Position numbers and translations under genes: made by a program
Shown here: positions 44,054-53,344 of the stretch, piece by piece
How the letters are laid out: each line of letters starts with the position of its first letter
How positions within the stretch are numbered: position 1 is the first letter of the stretch
The notes under the pieces: model-generated
What the model saw: only the letters and a program-made list of their open reading frames with translations
Databases searched by the model: none
Told to the model about the DNA's origin: nothing
Origin: Pseudolabrys sp.
GTDB taxonomy: Bacteria; Pseudomonadota; Alphaproteobacteria; Rhizobiales; Xanthobacteraceae
Direction: 5' to 3'
Assembly: GCA_029980465.1 (NCBI GenBank)
Contig: JARYIJ010000001.1
Span: 2,293,501 to 2,357,500 of the forward strand
DNA length: 64,000 nucleotides

Positions 44054-46585
44054 TTGGACGGTCAGGACGAGTCCGCACACAAGCACGAAACGGTCGCATC
44101 CTCGTTGAAGCACGCGCTCACGCGCGCGCGGCGCAGCATACTGTGGGAGCGGCTATGGCCGATCCTCGCTGGCATGGCGACGGTGGCCGGGCTGTTCCTC
44201 GCGCTGTCATGGGCGGGCTTGTGGCTCGCACTGCCGCCGGTCGGCCGCGCGATCGGTCTTGCGATCTTTGCGCTCATCCTTCTGGCCGCGACGGCGCCGT
44301 TGCTGCTGATGCGGTGGCCCACCGTCAATGACGGGTTGCAACGGCTGGATCGCAACAGTGGCGCGCGTCATCGGCCGGCGACCACGGTCGCGGACGAGAT
44401 TGCCGCGAACGGACGTGATCCGGTCGCGCAGGCGCTGTGGCGCGTCCATGTCGAGCGCGCATTATCATCGGCGCGTCATCTCAAGGCCGGCTGGCCGTCG
44501 CCACGGCTCGCCTTGCGCGACCCGATGGCGTTTCGCGCGCTCGTTGTTTTTCTCGTCGTCGCCGCGTTCTTCGCCGCTTCCGGCGAGCGCTTCAAGCGAG
44601 TAACCGCGGCGTTCGACTGGCACGGTGTCGTCGCGCCGGCAAATTTTCGCGTCGATGCCTGGATCAACCCGCCGGTCTATACCGGCCGCGCGCCGTCGAT
44701 GCTGCCCGGCCTCAAGCCGGGCGAGGTCGCCAAGGCGGAGACTGCTCCGGTTGCGGTGCCGGCCGGCAGCGAGCTTATTGTCCGGTCCACCGGCAAGGTG
44801 AAGCTCGAGGTCACGCATAAAGGTGGCGTCGACGTGGCGAAAGGCGAGGCCGCTCCGGCGCCCGCTCAAGCCGATACCGAGGAATTCCGGTTCGTCATCA
44901 ACGGCAACGGCAGCGTGACCGTGCGTGGCGCCGGCGCCAACGAGCTGGCGTGGTCGTTCGACGTGATCCCGGACAAGCCGCCGACGATCAAGCTGCTGCG
45001 CGAGCCGGAACGCGAGTCGCGCGGATCGTTGCGGCTCGATTATCGCGTTGAGGACGATTACGGCGTGGTGTCGGCTCGCGCAGAGTTCACGCGCAAGCCA
45101 GGGCAGAGCGCGGCCAATGTGCATCCCTTGTTCGATCCGCCGAAGCTGACGCTCGTATTACCGCAGGCACGCGTCCGGGCCGGCAACGGACAGACCATCC
45201 ACGACCTTTCCGAGCATCCCTGGGCCGGCTCCGAAGTTGAAATGACGCTCGTCGCCCGCGACGAGGCGGGCAACGAAGGTCGCAGCGCGCCGCATGAGTT
45301 CACGCTGCCGCAGCGCACGTTCTTCAAGCCGCTTGCCCGCGCGCTCGTCGAACAGCGCCGCATTCTGGCACTCGACGCCAATGAGAAACCGGTCGTGCTG
45401 ACTGCGCTCGATGCCCTGACGCTGGCGCCCGACAAGTTCACGCCGGACCTTGGCATCTATCTCGGCCTGCGTTCGCTCTACTTCGCGCTGGAAAATGCGA
45501 CGACCGACGACGAATTGCGTGCCGTCGCTGCGCGGATGTGGTCGATGGCGTTGCAGATCGAAGACGGCAACATGTCGGCCGCCGAGCAGGCCTTGCGTGC
45601 CGCGCAGGATGCGCTGCGCCAGGCGCTCGAGCGGGGCGCCAGCGATCAGGAAATCAAGAAGCTGACCGACCAGCTTCGCGCCGCGCTCGACAAGTTCCTG
45701 CAGTCGCTGGCCGAACAGATGCGGAAAAATCCGCAGCGTTTGTCGCGTCCGCTGGATCGCAACCAGCAGATGCTGAGCTCGCAGGAGCTCAAAAACCTGA
45801 TCGACCGCATGGAGAATCTGGCGCGCTCCGGCGACAGGGATGCGGCGCGGCAGTTGCTCGAGCAACTCCAGTCGATGCTCGAAAATCTCCAGATGGCGCA
45901 GCCGAACGGCGATGACATGGGCAATCAGGACGACATGATGTCCTCGCTCGACGAGCTCAACGATATGATCCGCAAGCAGCAGCAGTTACGCGATCGCACC
46001 TACAAGCAGGGCCAGGATCAGCGCCGCGACCGTCAGCGCGGTCAGCAGCAAGGCCAGCAGCAGGGCCAGAACGGCATGGATGGCCTGCGCCAGGACCAGC
46101 AGGCGCTGCGCGACCGCCTGAACAAGCTCCTCGAGCAGCTTCGCAAGCGCAATCTCAGCGATCCTCAGGGCCAAGGTCGGGACGGCGAGCAGCAGCTCGG
46201 CCAGGCCGGCAAGGAGATGGGCGATGCCGAATCCGAGTTGGGCGAAGGGAACTCCGACAACGCGGTCGAGTCACAGGGCCGCGCGCTTGAGGCGATGCGC
46301 AAGGGCGCGCAAGGCATGGCGCAAGCGATGCAGCAGAACGGGATCGGCCCCGGTCAGGGTTCGCCGGGCGGCCGTGGCCGCGCCCGCGCCCAGCGCAATA
46401 CTGATCCGCTTGGCCGCCCGTTGCGCGGTCGCGAGTATGGCGATGACGTCACCGTGAAGGTCCCCGGCGAGATCGATGCACAGCGGGCCCGCCGTGTGCT
46501 CGAAGAGTTGCGGCGGCGCTATGCCGATCCAAACCGGCCGCAGCTTGAGCTTGATTACATCGAGCGTCTGCTCAAGGGCTTTTAG
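44054..46585 (+). CDS. TIGR02302-family membrane protein
   Basis: 843 residues of unknown function, conserved in Alphaproteobacteria. Hydrophobic segments near residues 35-55, 62-85 and 160-178 are followed by a beta-rich periplasmic-like part (about 190-430), then a long Gln/Arg/Asp-rich, coiled-coil-like region (about 490-740, with stretches such as RGQQQGQQQGQNGMDG) and a short C-terminal piece (DPLGRPLRG, VKVPGEIDAQRARRVLEELR). TTG start with GGAG eight bases upstream. Located after lysA and converging on the MJ0042 gene. Confidence 0.88.
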   Translation: MDGQDESAHKHETVASSLKHALTRARRSILWERLWPILAGMATVAGLFLALSWAGLWLALPPVGRAIGLAIFALILLAATAPLLLMRWPTVNDGLQRLDRNSGARHRPATTVADEIAANGRDPVAQALWRVHVERALSSARHLKAGWPSPRLALRDPMAFRALVVFLVVAAFFAASGERFKRVTAAFDWHGVVAPANFRVDAWINPPVYTGRAPSMLPGLKPGEVAKAETAPVAVPAGSELIVRSTGKVKLEVTHKGGVDVAKGEAAPAPAQADTEEFRFVINGNGSVTVRGAGANELAWSFDVIPDKPPTIKLLREPERESRGSLRLDYRVEDDYGVVSARAEFTRKPGQSAANVHPLFDPPKLTLVLPQARVRAGNGQTIHDLSEHPWAGSEVEMTLVARDEAGNEGRSAPHEFTLPQRTFFKPLARALVEQRRILALDANEKPVVLTALDALTLAPDKFTPDLGIYLGLRSLYFALENATTDDELRAVAARMWSMALQIEDGNMSAAEQALRAAQDALRQALERGASDQEIKKLTDQLRAALDKFLQSLAEQMRKNPQRLSRPLDRNQQMLSSQELKNLIDRMENLARSGDRDAARQLLEQLQSMLENLQMAQPNGDDMGNQDDMMSSLDELNDMIRKQQQLRDRTYKQGQDQRRDRQRGQQQGQQQGQNGMDGLRQDQQALRDRLNKLLEQLRKRNLSDPQGQGRDGEQQLGQAGKEMGDAESELGEGNSDNAVESQGRALEAMRKGAQGMAQAMQQNGIGPGQGSPGGRGRARAQRNTDPLGRPLRGREYGDDVTVKVPGEIDAQRARRVLEELRRRYADPNRPQLELDYIERLLKGF

Positions 46586-46588
46586 CAG

Positions 46589-47437
46589 TCAGCGCGGCTG
46601 CGCCGCCCGTGCCTCGCCGGCGCCGGCAAAGCGCACCATCAGGTCGCTCGCGTCCGCGGGTGGCGAGGCGAGTCGGCTATGGAAGGCAAGTTTCTGCCCC
46701 GGTTCGAGGATGCTGCGGCCCGGACGCGTAGTCCACACGTAGATTTCCTGACCTGATGCGTTGCGAACCGCGAAGCGTAGCGGTGGCACGTCGACCGGCT
46801 GGCTCGATTGGCTCACGATCGTTCCCGCGATGCTCAATACGCTGACGCCGTCGTGCTCATCCTTGCTGATCTTGATGTCCTGGAAGTTGAGGTGACGCAA
46901 ATTCACCGGCAGCCCGATGGCGGCGAACAATGACGCTGTTTGCGGGACGTAGCGAACCACCTCGCTGCGCGCGCCGACCAGGGCGACGTTGAATCCGAGC
47001 AGGACGAGAATGACGGCTGTCCACTTCGACGACTTCCGTCGCGTCTTGCGCCGCGCCGCCAGGCGCTCACGGCGCGCCGCGAAGCCCTCGTCCGCGTCCG
47101 CGGCAGGATCCCCGGCGTCGGACATCGGCGGAACGATCGACGGGGCATCGTCCGGCATGATGACGCCATTGCCGATCGAGGGCTCCTCGTAATCCGTGTC
47201 GTGGTCCGGACGGCTAAAGCCGTCGTCGGCAGCCGCCGGAGACGCGGCCGATGCTCCTGCGGCGCGCAGTTCGGCTTCGGCGATGACGTCTGCGACAAAG
47301 TCGCTCACCGTGGCGTTAGGCCCGGTGGCGAACCACGATGTCTTGCAACGCGCGCAACGGACCGTCCGTCCGGCCGCGCCCAGCGAAGCCGGATCGATAT
47401 TGTAGGAGGTCGTGCAGCTCGGGCAGACGATCAGCAT
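46589..47437 (-). CDS. MJ0042-type zinc-finger membrane protein
   Basis: 282 residues. An N-terminal zinc finger (CPSC ... CARC, residues 5-34) of the MJ0042 type, an acidic low-complexity linker, one membrane helix (about 143-163) and a periplasmic DUF3426-like domain (about 185-275). Function unknown; it could sense or bind something at the membrane. Divergent from ftsE, as in many Alphaproteobacteria. Confidence 0.88.
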   Translation of the reverse strand: MLIVCPSCTTSYNIDPASLGAAGRTVRCARCKTSWFATGPNATVSDFVADVIAEAELRAAGASAASPAAADDGFSRPDHDTDYEEPSIGNGVIMPDDAPSIVPPMSDAGDPAADADEGFAARRERLAARRKTRRKSSKWTAVILVLLGFNVALVGARSEVVRYVPQTASLFAAIGLPVNLRHLNFQDIKISKDEHDGVSVLSIAGTIVSQSSQPVDVPPLRFAVRNASGQEIYVWTTRPGRSILEPGQKLAFHSRLASPPADASDLMVRFAGAGEARAAQPR

Positions 47438-47645
47438 GGCGCTATCAAAATCGTGGTCTCAACCGTAACAGGTGACCGTTAATGCTTAGGAAACCATGCG
47501 AAACAGGGGAGAAGCGGCGCCTCGGAGACTGGCAAGGCCATGATATTGCTGTAAAACCGCGGGCGGTCCGGCCGGCGGCGGGGATTCGCCGTGGCGGTGC
47601 CAACGGGTAGGGCGGCGCAGGCAAGACTTCCCGGAGAGGGCGGAT

Positions 47646-48305
47646 TTGGTTCGATTTGAGAATGTGGGGCTGCGCTACGGGCTGGGGCCTGAGGTCCTGC
47701 GGGACCTGTCGTTCCGGATCGACCCCCACTCGTTCCAGTTTCTCACCGGTCCCTCAGGCGCCGGCAAGACGTCGTTGCTGAAGCTACTGTTTCTGTCGCT
47801 CAAGCCGACCCGCGGCCTGATCACCCAGTTCGGCCACGACGTCGCCACCCTGAACAAGGACGCGCTGTCGGCTCTCCGCCGGCGCGTCGGCATCGTCTTC
47901 CAGGATTTTCGGCTGCTCGATCACATGACGACCTATGAGAACGTGGCACTGCCGCTCCGCGTGATGGGGCGTCAGGAAGACAGCTATCGCGACGAGGTCA
48001 TTGAGCTGCTGAACTGGGTCGGCCTCGGCGAGCGGATGTGGGCGCTGCCGCCGGTGCTCTCCGGCGGGGAAAAGCAGCGCGCCGCGATCGCGCGCGCGGT
48101 GATCGCGCGTCCGCAACTGCTGCTCGCCGACGAGCCGACCGGCAACGTCGACCCGAGTCTCGGTCAGCGCCTGCTCCGGTTGTTCATCGAGCTCAACAAA
48201 TCCGGCACATCCGTGGTCATTGCGACGCACGACATCGCATTGATGGACCAGTACGACGCCCGGCGCCTCGTGTTGCACGACGGCCGGCTGCACATCTACG
48301 ATTGA
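47646..48305 (+). CDS. ftsE: Cell division ATP-binding protein FtsE
   Basis: 219-residue ABC ATPase. Walker A TGPSGAGKTSLLKL, signature LSGGEKQRAAIARA, Walker B LLLADEPTGNVDP, and switch His in IATHDIAL. With FtsX it activates peptidoglycan hydrolases at the septum. The start is TTG at 47646, giving VRFENVGLRYG directly after it; GGAGAG is about nine bases upstream. Stop overlaps ftsX start. Confidence 0.95.
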   Translation: MVRFENVGLRYGLGPEVLRDLSFRIDPHSFQFLTGPSGAGKTSLLKLLFLSLKPTRGLITQFGHDVATLNKDALSALRRRVGIVFQDFRLLDHMTTYENVALPLRVMGRQEDSYRDEVIELLNWVGLGERMWALPPVLSGGEKQRAAIARAVIARPQLLLADEPTGNVDPSLGQRLLRLFIELNKSGTSVVIATHDIALMDQYDARRLVLHDGRLHIYD

Positions 48306-49270
48306 TGCCGCCGATGACCGACGATCGTTATGAAACCGATCTGAGCACGCCGTCGCGACGTTCGGGCGAGCCGCGTTTCGACACGCCGATCGTCCCGCGC
48401 AATTCGATCTCCGGCCGCGCCCTGGTCGCCGTCGTGGCCATCATGACCTTCCTTGCATCGATGACGGTCGGCGCCGTGTTTCAGGTGCGGCATGCCGCCG
48501 CGGACTGGCAATCCGACGTCGCGAAAGAGATGACCATTCAGGTCAAGCCGATGTCCGGCCGGAACATCGACGATGACGTCGCGCGCGCCGTGGCGCTTGC
48601 CAAGGGCATTCCGGGCATTGCCGGCGTCAAGCCGATGAGCAAGGCGGATTCCGCGAAGTTGCTCGAGCCGTTTCTCGGCGCCGGGTTGTCGCTCGACGAG
48701 TTGCCTGTTCCGCGCATGATCGTCGTGACGCTTGCGTCTGGTGCAATCGCGGATCTCGCGCAACTTCGCCGCGTGCTTGCGAGCGAGGTGCCGTCGGCGA
48801 GTTTCGACGATCATCGCGGCTGGGTCGAGCGCATGCGTGCCATGGCGCTGAGCGCCGTGTTCGCCGGGGTCGTCGTTTTTGCGCTGGTTCTGGCCGCGAC
48901 CATCCTCTCCGTCACGTTCGCAACGCGCGGCGCCATGGCGACCAATCGGCCGGTCATCGAGGTTCTGCATTTTGTCGGCGCGCGAAACGCTTTCATCGCC
49001 GGTCACTTTCAACGGCATTTCCTGCTGCTCGGACTGCAGGGCGGCGCCGTCGGCGGCGGCGCGGCGATCGTGCTGTTCGCGATTCTCGGGCTCGTGAGTC
49101 GCTGGTTCTCGGGTTCGGTAGGCGGGCAGGAGACGTCGGCCCTGTTCGGAACATTTTCGGTAGGATTGGCCGGCTATTTGGCGGTCGTCGCGGTCATTGT
49201 GTTGATCGCGCTGGTCACGGCGTTTACATCGCGCCATACCGTCAATCGCACGCTCGAGGCCATCGACTGA
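48305..49270 (+). CDS. ftsX: Cell division protein FtsX
   Basis: 321 residues, four membrane helices (about 42-62, 185-205, 230-255 and 285-310) and a periplasmic loop (about 65-180) that should touch the hydrolase activator. An Arg/Asp/Ser-rich cytoplasmic head (1-38) precedes the first helix. ATG overlaps the ftsE stop (ATGA). The upstream open frame is a shadow of ftsE. Confidence 0.93.
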   Translation: MPPMTDDRYETDLSTPSRRSGEPRFDTPIVPRNSISGRALVAVVAIMTFLASMTVGAVFQVRHAAADWQSDVAKEMTIQVKPMSGRNIDDDVARAVALAKGIPGIAGVKPMSKADSAKLLEPFLGAGLSLDELPVPRMIVVTLASGAIADLAQLRRVLASEVPSASFDDHRGWVERMRAMALSAVFAGVVVFALVLAATILSVTFATRGAMATNRPVIEVLHFVGARNAFIAGHFQRHFLLLGLQGGAVGGGAAIVLFAILGLVSRWFSGSVGGQETSALFGTFSVGLAGYLAVVAVIVLIALVTAFTSRHTVNRTLEAID

Positions 49271-49272
49271 CC

Positions 49273-49881
49273 ATGTTCTCAGGATTCGCGCGCTGGGTCG
49301 GGCTCCTGACGATGCTGGCCGTTACCGCGGCCGGGCTGGTCCTGGCCGTCGGCTTTGTGTGGTTTGTCTGGCAGGTGCCGGCCGAGGAGACGCACCTCGA
49401 CGTCAAGGCGGACGGCATTGTCGTCTTGACCGGCGCGGCGACGCGAATCCCCGACGCCATCGAGCTTCTGACGACCGATCACGGCAGCCGCCTTCTGATT
49501 ACCGGCGTGCACAGGACGACGAGCGCAAAGGAGATCGCCCGGCTGACCTCGCTCAATCAGAAGATTTTCTCCTGCTGCGTCGACCTCGACCGCTCGGCGC
49601 TCAATACCTTCGGCAATGCGCTCGAAACGAAACGGTGGGCGCGGGAGCGCGGCTTCAATTCCTTGATCATCGTGACATCGAACTGGCACATGCCGCGCGC
49701 CATGGCCGAGATGTCTCATCAGCTTCCCGATATCAAGCTCATCGCGTATCCGGTGGTGTCGGACAAGGTCAAAACGGAATCGTGGTGGAGCGACCCCGGG
49801 ATCATGCGGGTTCTGGTTTCCGAATACCTGAAATACGTGTTTGCGGTCGTGCGGATGCATCTCGATCCGGATTACGGCTAG
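49273..49881 (+). CDS. YdcF/DUF218-family protein
   Basis: 202 residues with an N-terminal membrane anchor (about 10-33) and an ElyC/SanA/YdcF fold: GIVVLTGAATRIPDA near residue 52, ITGVH near 76, DLDRSALNTFGNALETK near 97 and LIIVTSNWHMPRAM near 125. Related proteins act in cell-envelope (undecaprenyl-phosphate or outer-membrane) homeostasis. It is two bases after ftsX and nine before plsC, so it is part of the ftsEX operon. Confidence 0.88.
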   Translation: MFSGFARWVGLLTMLAVTAAGLVLAVGFVWFVWQVPAEETHLDVKADGIVVLTGAATRIPDAIELLTTDHGSRLLITGVHRTTSAKEIARLTSLNQKIFSCCVDLDRSALNTFGNALETKRWARERGFNSLIIVTSNWHMPRAMAEMSHQLPDIKLIAYPVVSDKVKTESWWSDPGIMRVLVSEYLKYVFAVVRMHLDPDYG

Positions 49882-49889
49882 GGGCGGGC

Positions 49890-50624
49890 GTGTCGGTTTA
49901 CATTCGGTCGATTATTTTCAATGTCGTGTTTTACCTGACGCTGGCGATCTGGCTGATCGTGGCGCTGCCGACGCTCGTGATGCCGTATCGGGCGATCGTC
50001 GCCGTCGCGAAATGGTGGGGGCGCTACAACCTGTTTCTGTTGCGCGCGATCTGCGGGCTCGATGCCGAATTCCGCGGTCTCGACAAGATTCCGCACGGCG
50101 CCTGTCTGGTCGCCGCCAAGCATCAGTCGGCCTGGGAAACCTTTGCGCTGCTGTGGATGTTCGGCGATCCGGCCTTCATCCTCAAGCGCGAGCTGCGCTG
50201 GCTGCCGGTCTATGGCTGGCTCAGTATGAAGGCGGGGATGATTCCGATCGACCGCCGGGCGAGAGTAGCCGGGGTGCGTGCGATGAACGAACGGGCGCGC
50301 GCCGAGCTTGCTCGCGGCCGGCAGATCGTGATTTTCCCGGAAGGCACGCGCCGCCCGGCTGGTGCGGAGCCGGCTTACAAGCACGGCATCGCGCAGCTTT
50401 ATGGCGCGACCAGCGCGCCGTGCGTGCCGATTGCGCTCAACTCGGGCCTGTACTGGCCGCGCCGGTCGATCATCCGGCGGCCCGGCAAGATCATCGTCGA
50501 GGTGCTCGATCCGATCCCGCCGGGTTTGGGGCGGGAAGAGTTCATGACGCGGCTCAAGGATGCGATCGAGACGGCGAGCGACCGTTTACTCGCCGAAGGG
50601 CAGGCTGCGCTGGCTCGCGCCTAG
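49890..50624 (+). CDS. plsC: 1-acyl-sn-glycerol-3-phosphate acyltransferase
   Basis: 244 residues, one N-terminal membrane helix (about 8-30) and a PlsC domain: KHQSAWE near residue 74 stands where the HX4D motif is, with Glu in place of Asp, and FPEGTRRP near 149 is the substrate motif. It acylates lysophosphatidate. GTG start at 49890; GGGGCGGG is six bases upstream. Operon with ftsEX and ydcF-like. Confidence 0.9.
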   Translation: MSVYIRSIIFNVVFYLTLAIWLIVALPTLVMPYRAIVAVAKWWGRYNLFLLRAICGLDAEFRGLDKIPHGACLVAAKHQSAWETFALLWMFGDPAFILKRELRWLPVYGWLSMKAGMIPIDRRARVAGVRAMNERARAELARGRQIVIFPEGTRRPAGAEPAYKHGIAQLYGATSAPCVPIALNSGLYWPRRSIIRRPGKIIVEVLDPIPPGLGREEFMTRLKDAIETASDRLLAEGQAALARA

Positions 50625-50627
50625 GTC

Positions 50628-51200
50628 TTATCCTGCCGGGACCGAATCCGGCCCGCCTTTCAGGCGGGCCGCGACCGCATGAATCTCGGTGTCGCGATAT
50701 CCGAGGTCTTCGAGCGCCTTGACCGCGGCCAGCACGTAATCGCGATTGGCCCCCGAGCGGCCATGGCCTTGACGGATCAGGTGGACCTGATCCGCGACGG
50801 AAAGACGCCCGGCGTATTGCACATGGCCCCGGTCGACCATGTAGACGAGGGCCTCGACCCGCTGCTTGGCGTCGTCGTCGAGCCAGACCGACCGCCATTC
50901 CTCCACATAAACCTGCGTCACCTGTTCGCGCTCGCGCAGATACTGGACGGTGCTGGCCCGGTTGCCGGCGGCAACCCGGTACGCGATGCCGCGGCAGGTG
51001 CCACCGTGGTCGAGGCCGAACACCAGGCCGGGCCTTTCGGGCGTGCCGCGGTGGACGAACGAATAGACACACAGCGCCCGGTGCGCGCCGATCAGCTTGG
51101 CGTTGCGCCGCTCGATGAAATCGAAGCCGGGCCGCCACATCAGCGATCCATAGGCGAAGACCCAGAAGTCTCCGGCGTGGGCGGGCGGGGTTTTGCTCAT
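50628..51200 (-). CDS. ChaC-like gamma-glutamylcyclotransferase
   Basis: 190 residues. FAYGSLMWRPGF near residue 14 is the GGCT fold motif and FGLDHGGTCRGIAYRV near 62 follows; Glu in YVEEWRS could be the catalytic acid. ChaC enzymes cleave glutathione. Start ATG 51200; earlier ATG at 51266 adds an unlikely Arg-rich tail. Converges on plsC with a three-base gap. Confidence 0.88.
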   Translation of the reverse strand: MSKTPPAHAGDFWVFAYGSLMWRPGFDFIERRNAKLIGAHRALCVYSFVHRGTPERPGLVFGLDHGGTCRGIAYRVAAGNRASTVQYLREREQVTQVYVEEWRSVWLDDDAKQRVEALVYMVDRGHVQYAGRLSVADQVHLIRQGHGRSGANRDYVLAAVKALEDLGYRDTEIHAVAARLKGGPDSVPAG

Positions 51201-51338
51201 GGGTTGGCGCGACGATCCGGGTGACCGCGTCCGGCAAGGCGGTTCGCCTATCAGCCGCGCCCGCATTGTGCAACCGAGGGTCGCGCAATCGATTATACGT
51301 GGCGCAGAAATGCCTTATTCCGCATATCCTTGGCACCG

Positions 51339-52382
51339 ATGATTTCAGACCCGGTTTCCGTACGCCGCCGCAAAATCCGCTATCTGACGTTGCTGCTGCT
51401 TCTGCTGCTACTGTCGGGCGGCTGGATCGTGTTCTGGTATGTGGCGCAAACAAAAGCGCAGGTCGCGATCGACGGCTGGAAGGCCCGCGAAGCGCGGTCG
51501 GGACGGATCTACCAGTGCGGTTCGCAGACCATGGGCGGCTTTCCCTTCCGCATCGAGGTTGCTTGTGGCCAGGCCAGCGCCGCCATCCAAAGCGCGCATC
51601 CTCCGCTCGATGTGAAAGCGGGACAAATTCTCGTCGTCTCGCAGGTCTACGACCCGACGCTTCTCATCAGCGAGATTTCCGCTCCGGTTACCATTGCCGA
51701 TGCCGGTCAACCGCCGCACCTGATCGCCAACTGGACGCTGGCGCAGTCGAGTCTGCGGGGCCTGCCGCAATCACCGCAACGCGTCTCGGTGGTTCTCGAC
51801 AATCCGACGCTGGACCGGGCGGACCCCTCCGAGCGCCTTCTCAGTGCCAAGCACATCGAACTCCATGGCCGCATGCTGGAGGGTTCGGCTCGCAAGGACC
51901 CGGTCATCGAGATCGATTTTCAGTCCGTTCAGATGACCGTTCCGCCGGCCGGCCGCATGGCGACCACGCCGATTGATGCCAACATCGACGGCGTGATCCG
52001 CGGCCTCAAGGATTTCTCTCCGAAGCCGTGGCCGGACCGGTTTCGTGAAGTTCAGCAGGCCGGTGGCAGCATCGAGATTCGCAACGCGCGAATCCAGCAG
52101 GGCGATACGCTCGCGGTCGGCAAAGGCACCGTGAAGATCAACGATCACGGCAAGCTGGACGGCCAGATCAACGTCGTGGTCGCCGGACTCGAGGGGTTGA
52201 TCAACGAGTTCGCGGCCGCAAACAAGCAGAAGCTCGGCTTCAGCTTCTCGATCGGACTGGGGCTGCTCGGCGGCAACGCGACGCTGGAGGGCCGCCGCGC
52301 CATCGCGCTGCCGCTGCGGATATCGGACGGAACGATGATGCTCGGGCCGATCAAGCTCGGCGAAATTCCGGCGCTGTTTTAA
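51339..52382 (+). CDS. DUF2125 family protein
   Basis: 347 residues. A basic head, one membrane anchor (about 11-31: TLLLLLLLLSGGWIVFWYVA), then a beta-rich periplasmic domain starting with SGRIYQCGSQTMGGFPFRIEVACG, the DUF2125 signature with two Cys. Unknown function; fold may be like AsmA-type lipid-transport proteins. Overlaps the end of tyrC by four bases (convergent). Confidence 0.87.
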   Translation: MISDPVSVRRRKIRYLTLLLLLLLLSGGWIVFWYVAQTKAQVAIDGWKAREARSGRIYQCGSQTMGGFPFRIEVACGQASAAIQSAHPPLDVKAGQILVVSQVYDPTLLISEISAPVTIADAGQPPHLIANWTLAQSSLRGLPQSPQRVSVVLDNPTLDRADPSERLLSAKHIELHGRMLEGSARKDPVIEIDFQSVQMTVPPAGRMATTPIDANIDGVIRGLKDFSPKPWPDRFREVQQAGGSIEIRNARIQQGDTLAVGKGTVKINDHGKLDGQINVVVAGLEGLINEFAAANKQKLGFSFSIGLGLLGGNATLEGRRAIALPLRISDGTMMLGPIKLGEIPALF

Positions 52383-53344
52383 TCGTCGCTGCTGGCGTAA
52401 GGCCGTGGCAGCTTCGGCTGCGGCAGGCCGGGATGCGGGCGGCCGAAGTCCGGCACGTCCTGGCCCATCTGCACGATGCCCTTGCGGATGGCACGCGTGC
52501 GGGCGAAGTGATCGAACAGCGTCTGGCCGTCGCCGTTGCGGATGGCGCGCGTGAGTGCCGAAATGTCCTCGTTGAAGCGGCCGAGCACCTCGAGCACAGC
52601 GTCCTTGTTGGCGAGGAACACATCGCGCCACATCGTCGGGTCGGACGCCGCGATGCGGGTGAAGTCGCGAAAGCCGCCGGCCGAGAATTGCAAGACTTCA
52701 GAACGGGTTACCTGCCTCAGTTCGTCGGCGGTGCCGACGATCGTGTAGGCGATCAGATGCGGCAGATGGCTGGTGATGGCGAGCACGAGGTCGTGGTGCT
52801 CAGCCGACATGACCGCGACGTTGGCGCCGAGCGAGGTCCAGAACGTACTCAGCTTGGAAACCGCTGATTCATCGGCGTTTTCCGGCGGGGTCAAAATGCA
52901 CCAGCGGTTGACGAAGAGCTCGGCAAAGCCGGCATCAGGCCCGGAAAACTCGGTCCCGGCGACCGGATGCGCCGGCACAAAGTGCACCGAGGGGGGGATA
53001 TACCGGCTCATATCTCGCAATACGGAGCCTTTGACGGAGCCTACATCGGAGATGATCGCTCCTGGTCGGAGTTTGTCGGCGATCTCCTTCGCCACCTCGC
53101 CGCAGGCGCCGACCGGCACGCAGACGATGACGAGATCAGCGCCTTCGACCGCCGCCGCGTTGGTTTCGACCACCTGATCGGCGAGCCCGAGTTCCGCGAC
53201 GCGCCTCCGGGTGGCGGGCGAGCGCGCGGTGGCGACGATCGAGCCGACCAGGCCCTGCACCTTCGCCGCGCGCGCAATCGAGGAGCCGATCAGGCCGACG
53301 CCGATCAGTGCGAGCCGGTTGAACAGCGGGGCCTGCGCCGTCAC
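52379..53344 (-). CDS. tyrC: Prephenate/arogenate dehydrogenase
   Basis: 321 residues, oxidative branch to tyrosine. NAD-binding [14 protein letters not shown] near residue 15, [27 protein letters not shown], and catalytic His in [15 protein letters not shown] near 130. The C-terminal dimer domain is present. Overlaps hisC by four bases. Arogenate or prephenate choice cannot be read. Confidence 0.93.
   Translation of the reverse strand: MTAQAPLFNRLALIGVGLIGSSIARAAKVQGLVGSIVATARSPATRRRVAELGLADQVVETNAAAVEGADLVIVCVPVGACGEVAKEIADKLRPGAIISDVGSVKGSVLRDMSRYIPPSVHFVPAHPVAGTEFSGPDAGFAELFVNRWCILTPPENADESAVSKLSTFWTSLGANVAVMSAEHHDLVLAITSHLPHLIAYTIVGTADELRQVTRSEVLQFSAGGFRDFTRIAASDPTMWRDVFLANKDAVLEVLGRFNEDISALTRAIRNGDGQTLFDHFARTRAIRKGIVQMGQDVPDFGRPHPGLPQPKLPRPYASSDD

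Noticed and set aside
45960..46400. Tandem repeat or CRISPR-like pattern in the CAGCAG/CAGGGC-rich part
   Set aside because: It is the Gln-codon-rich coiled-coil of the TIGR02302 gene; no constant repeat and spacer layout.
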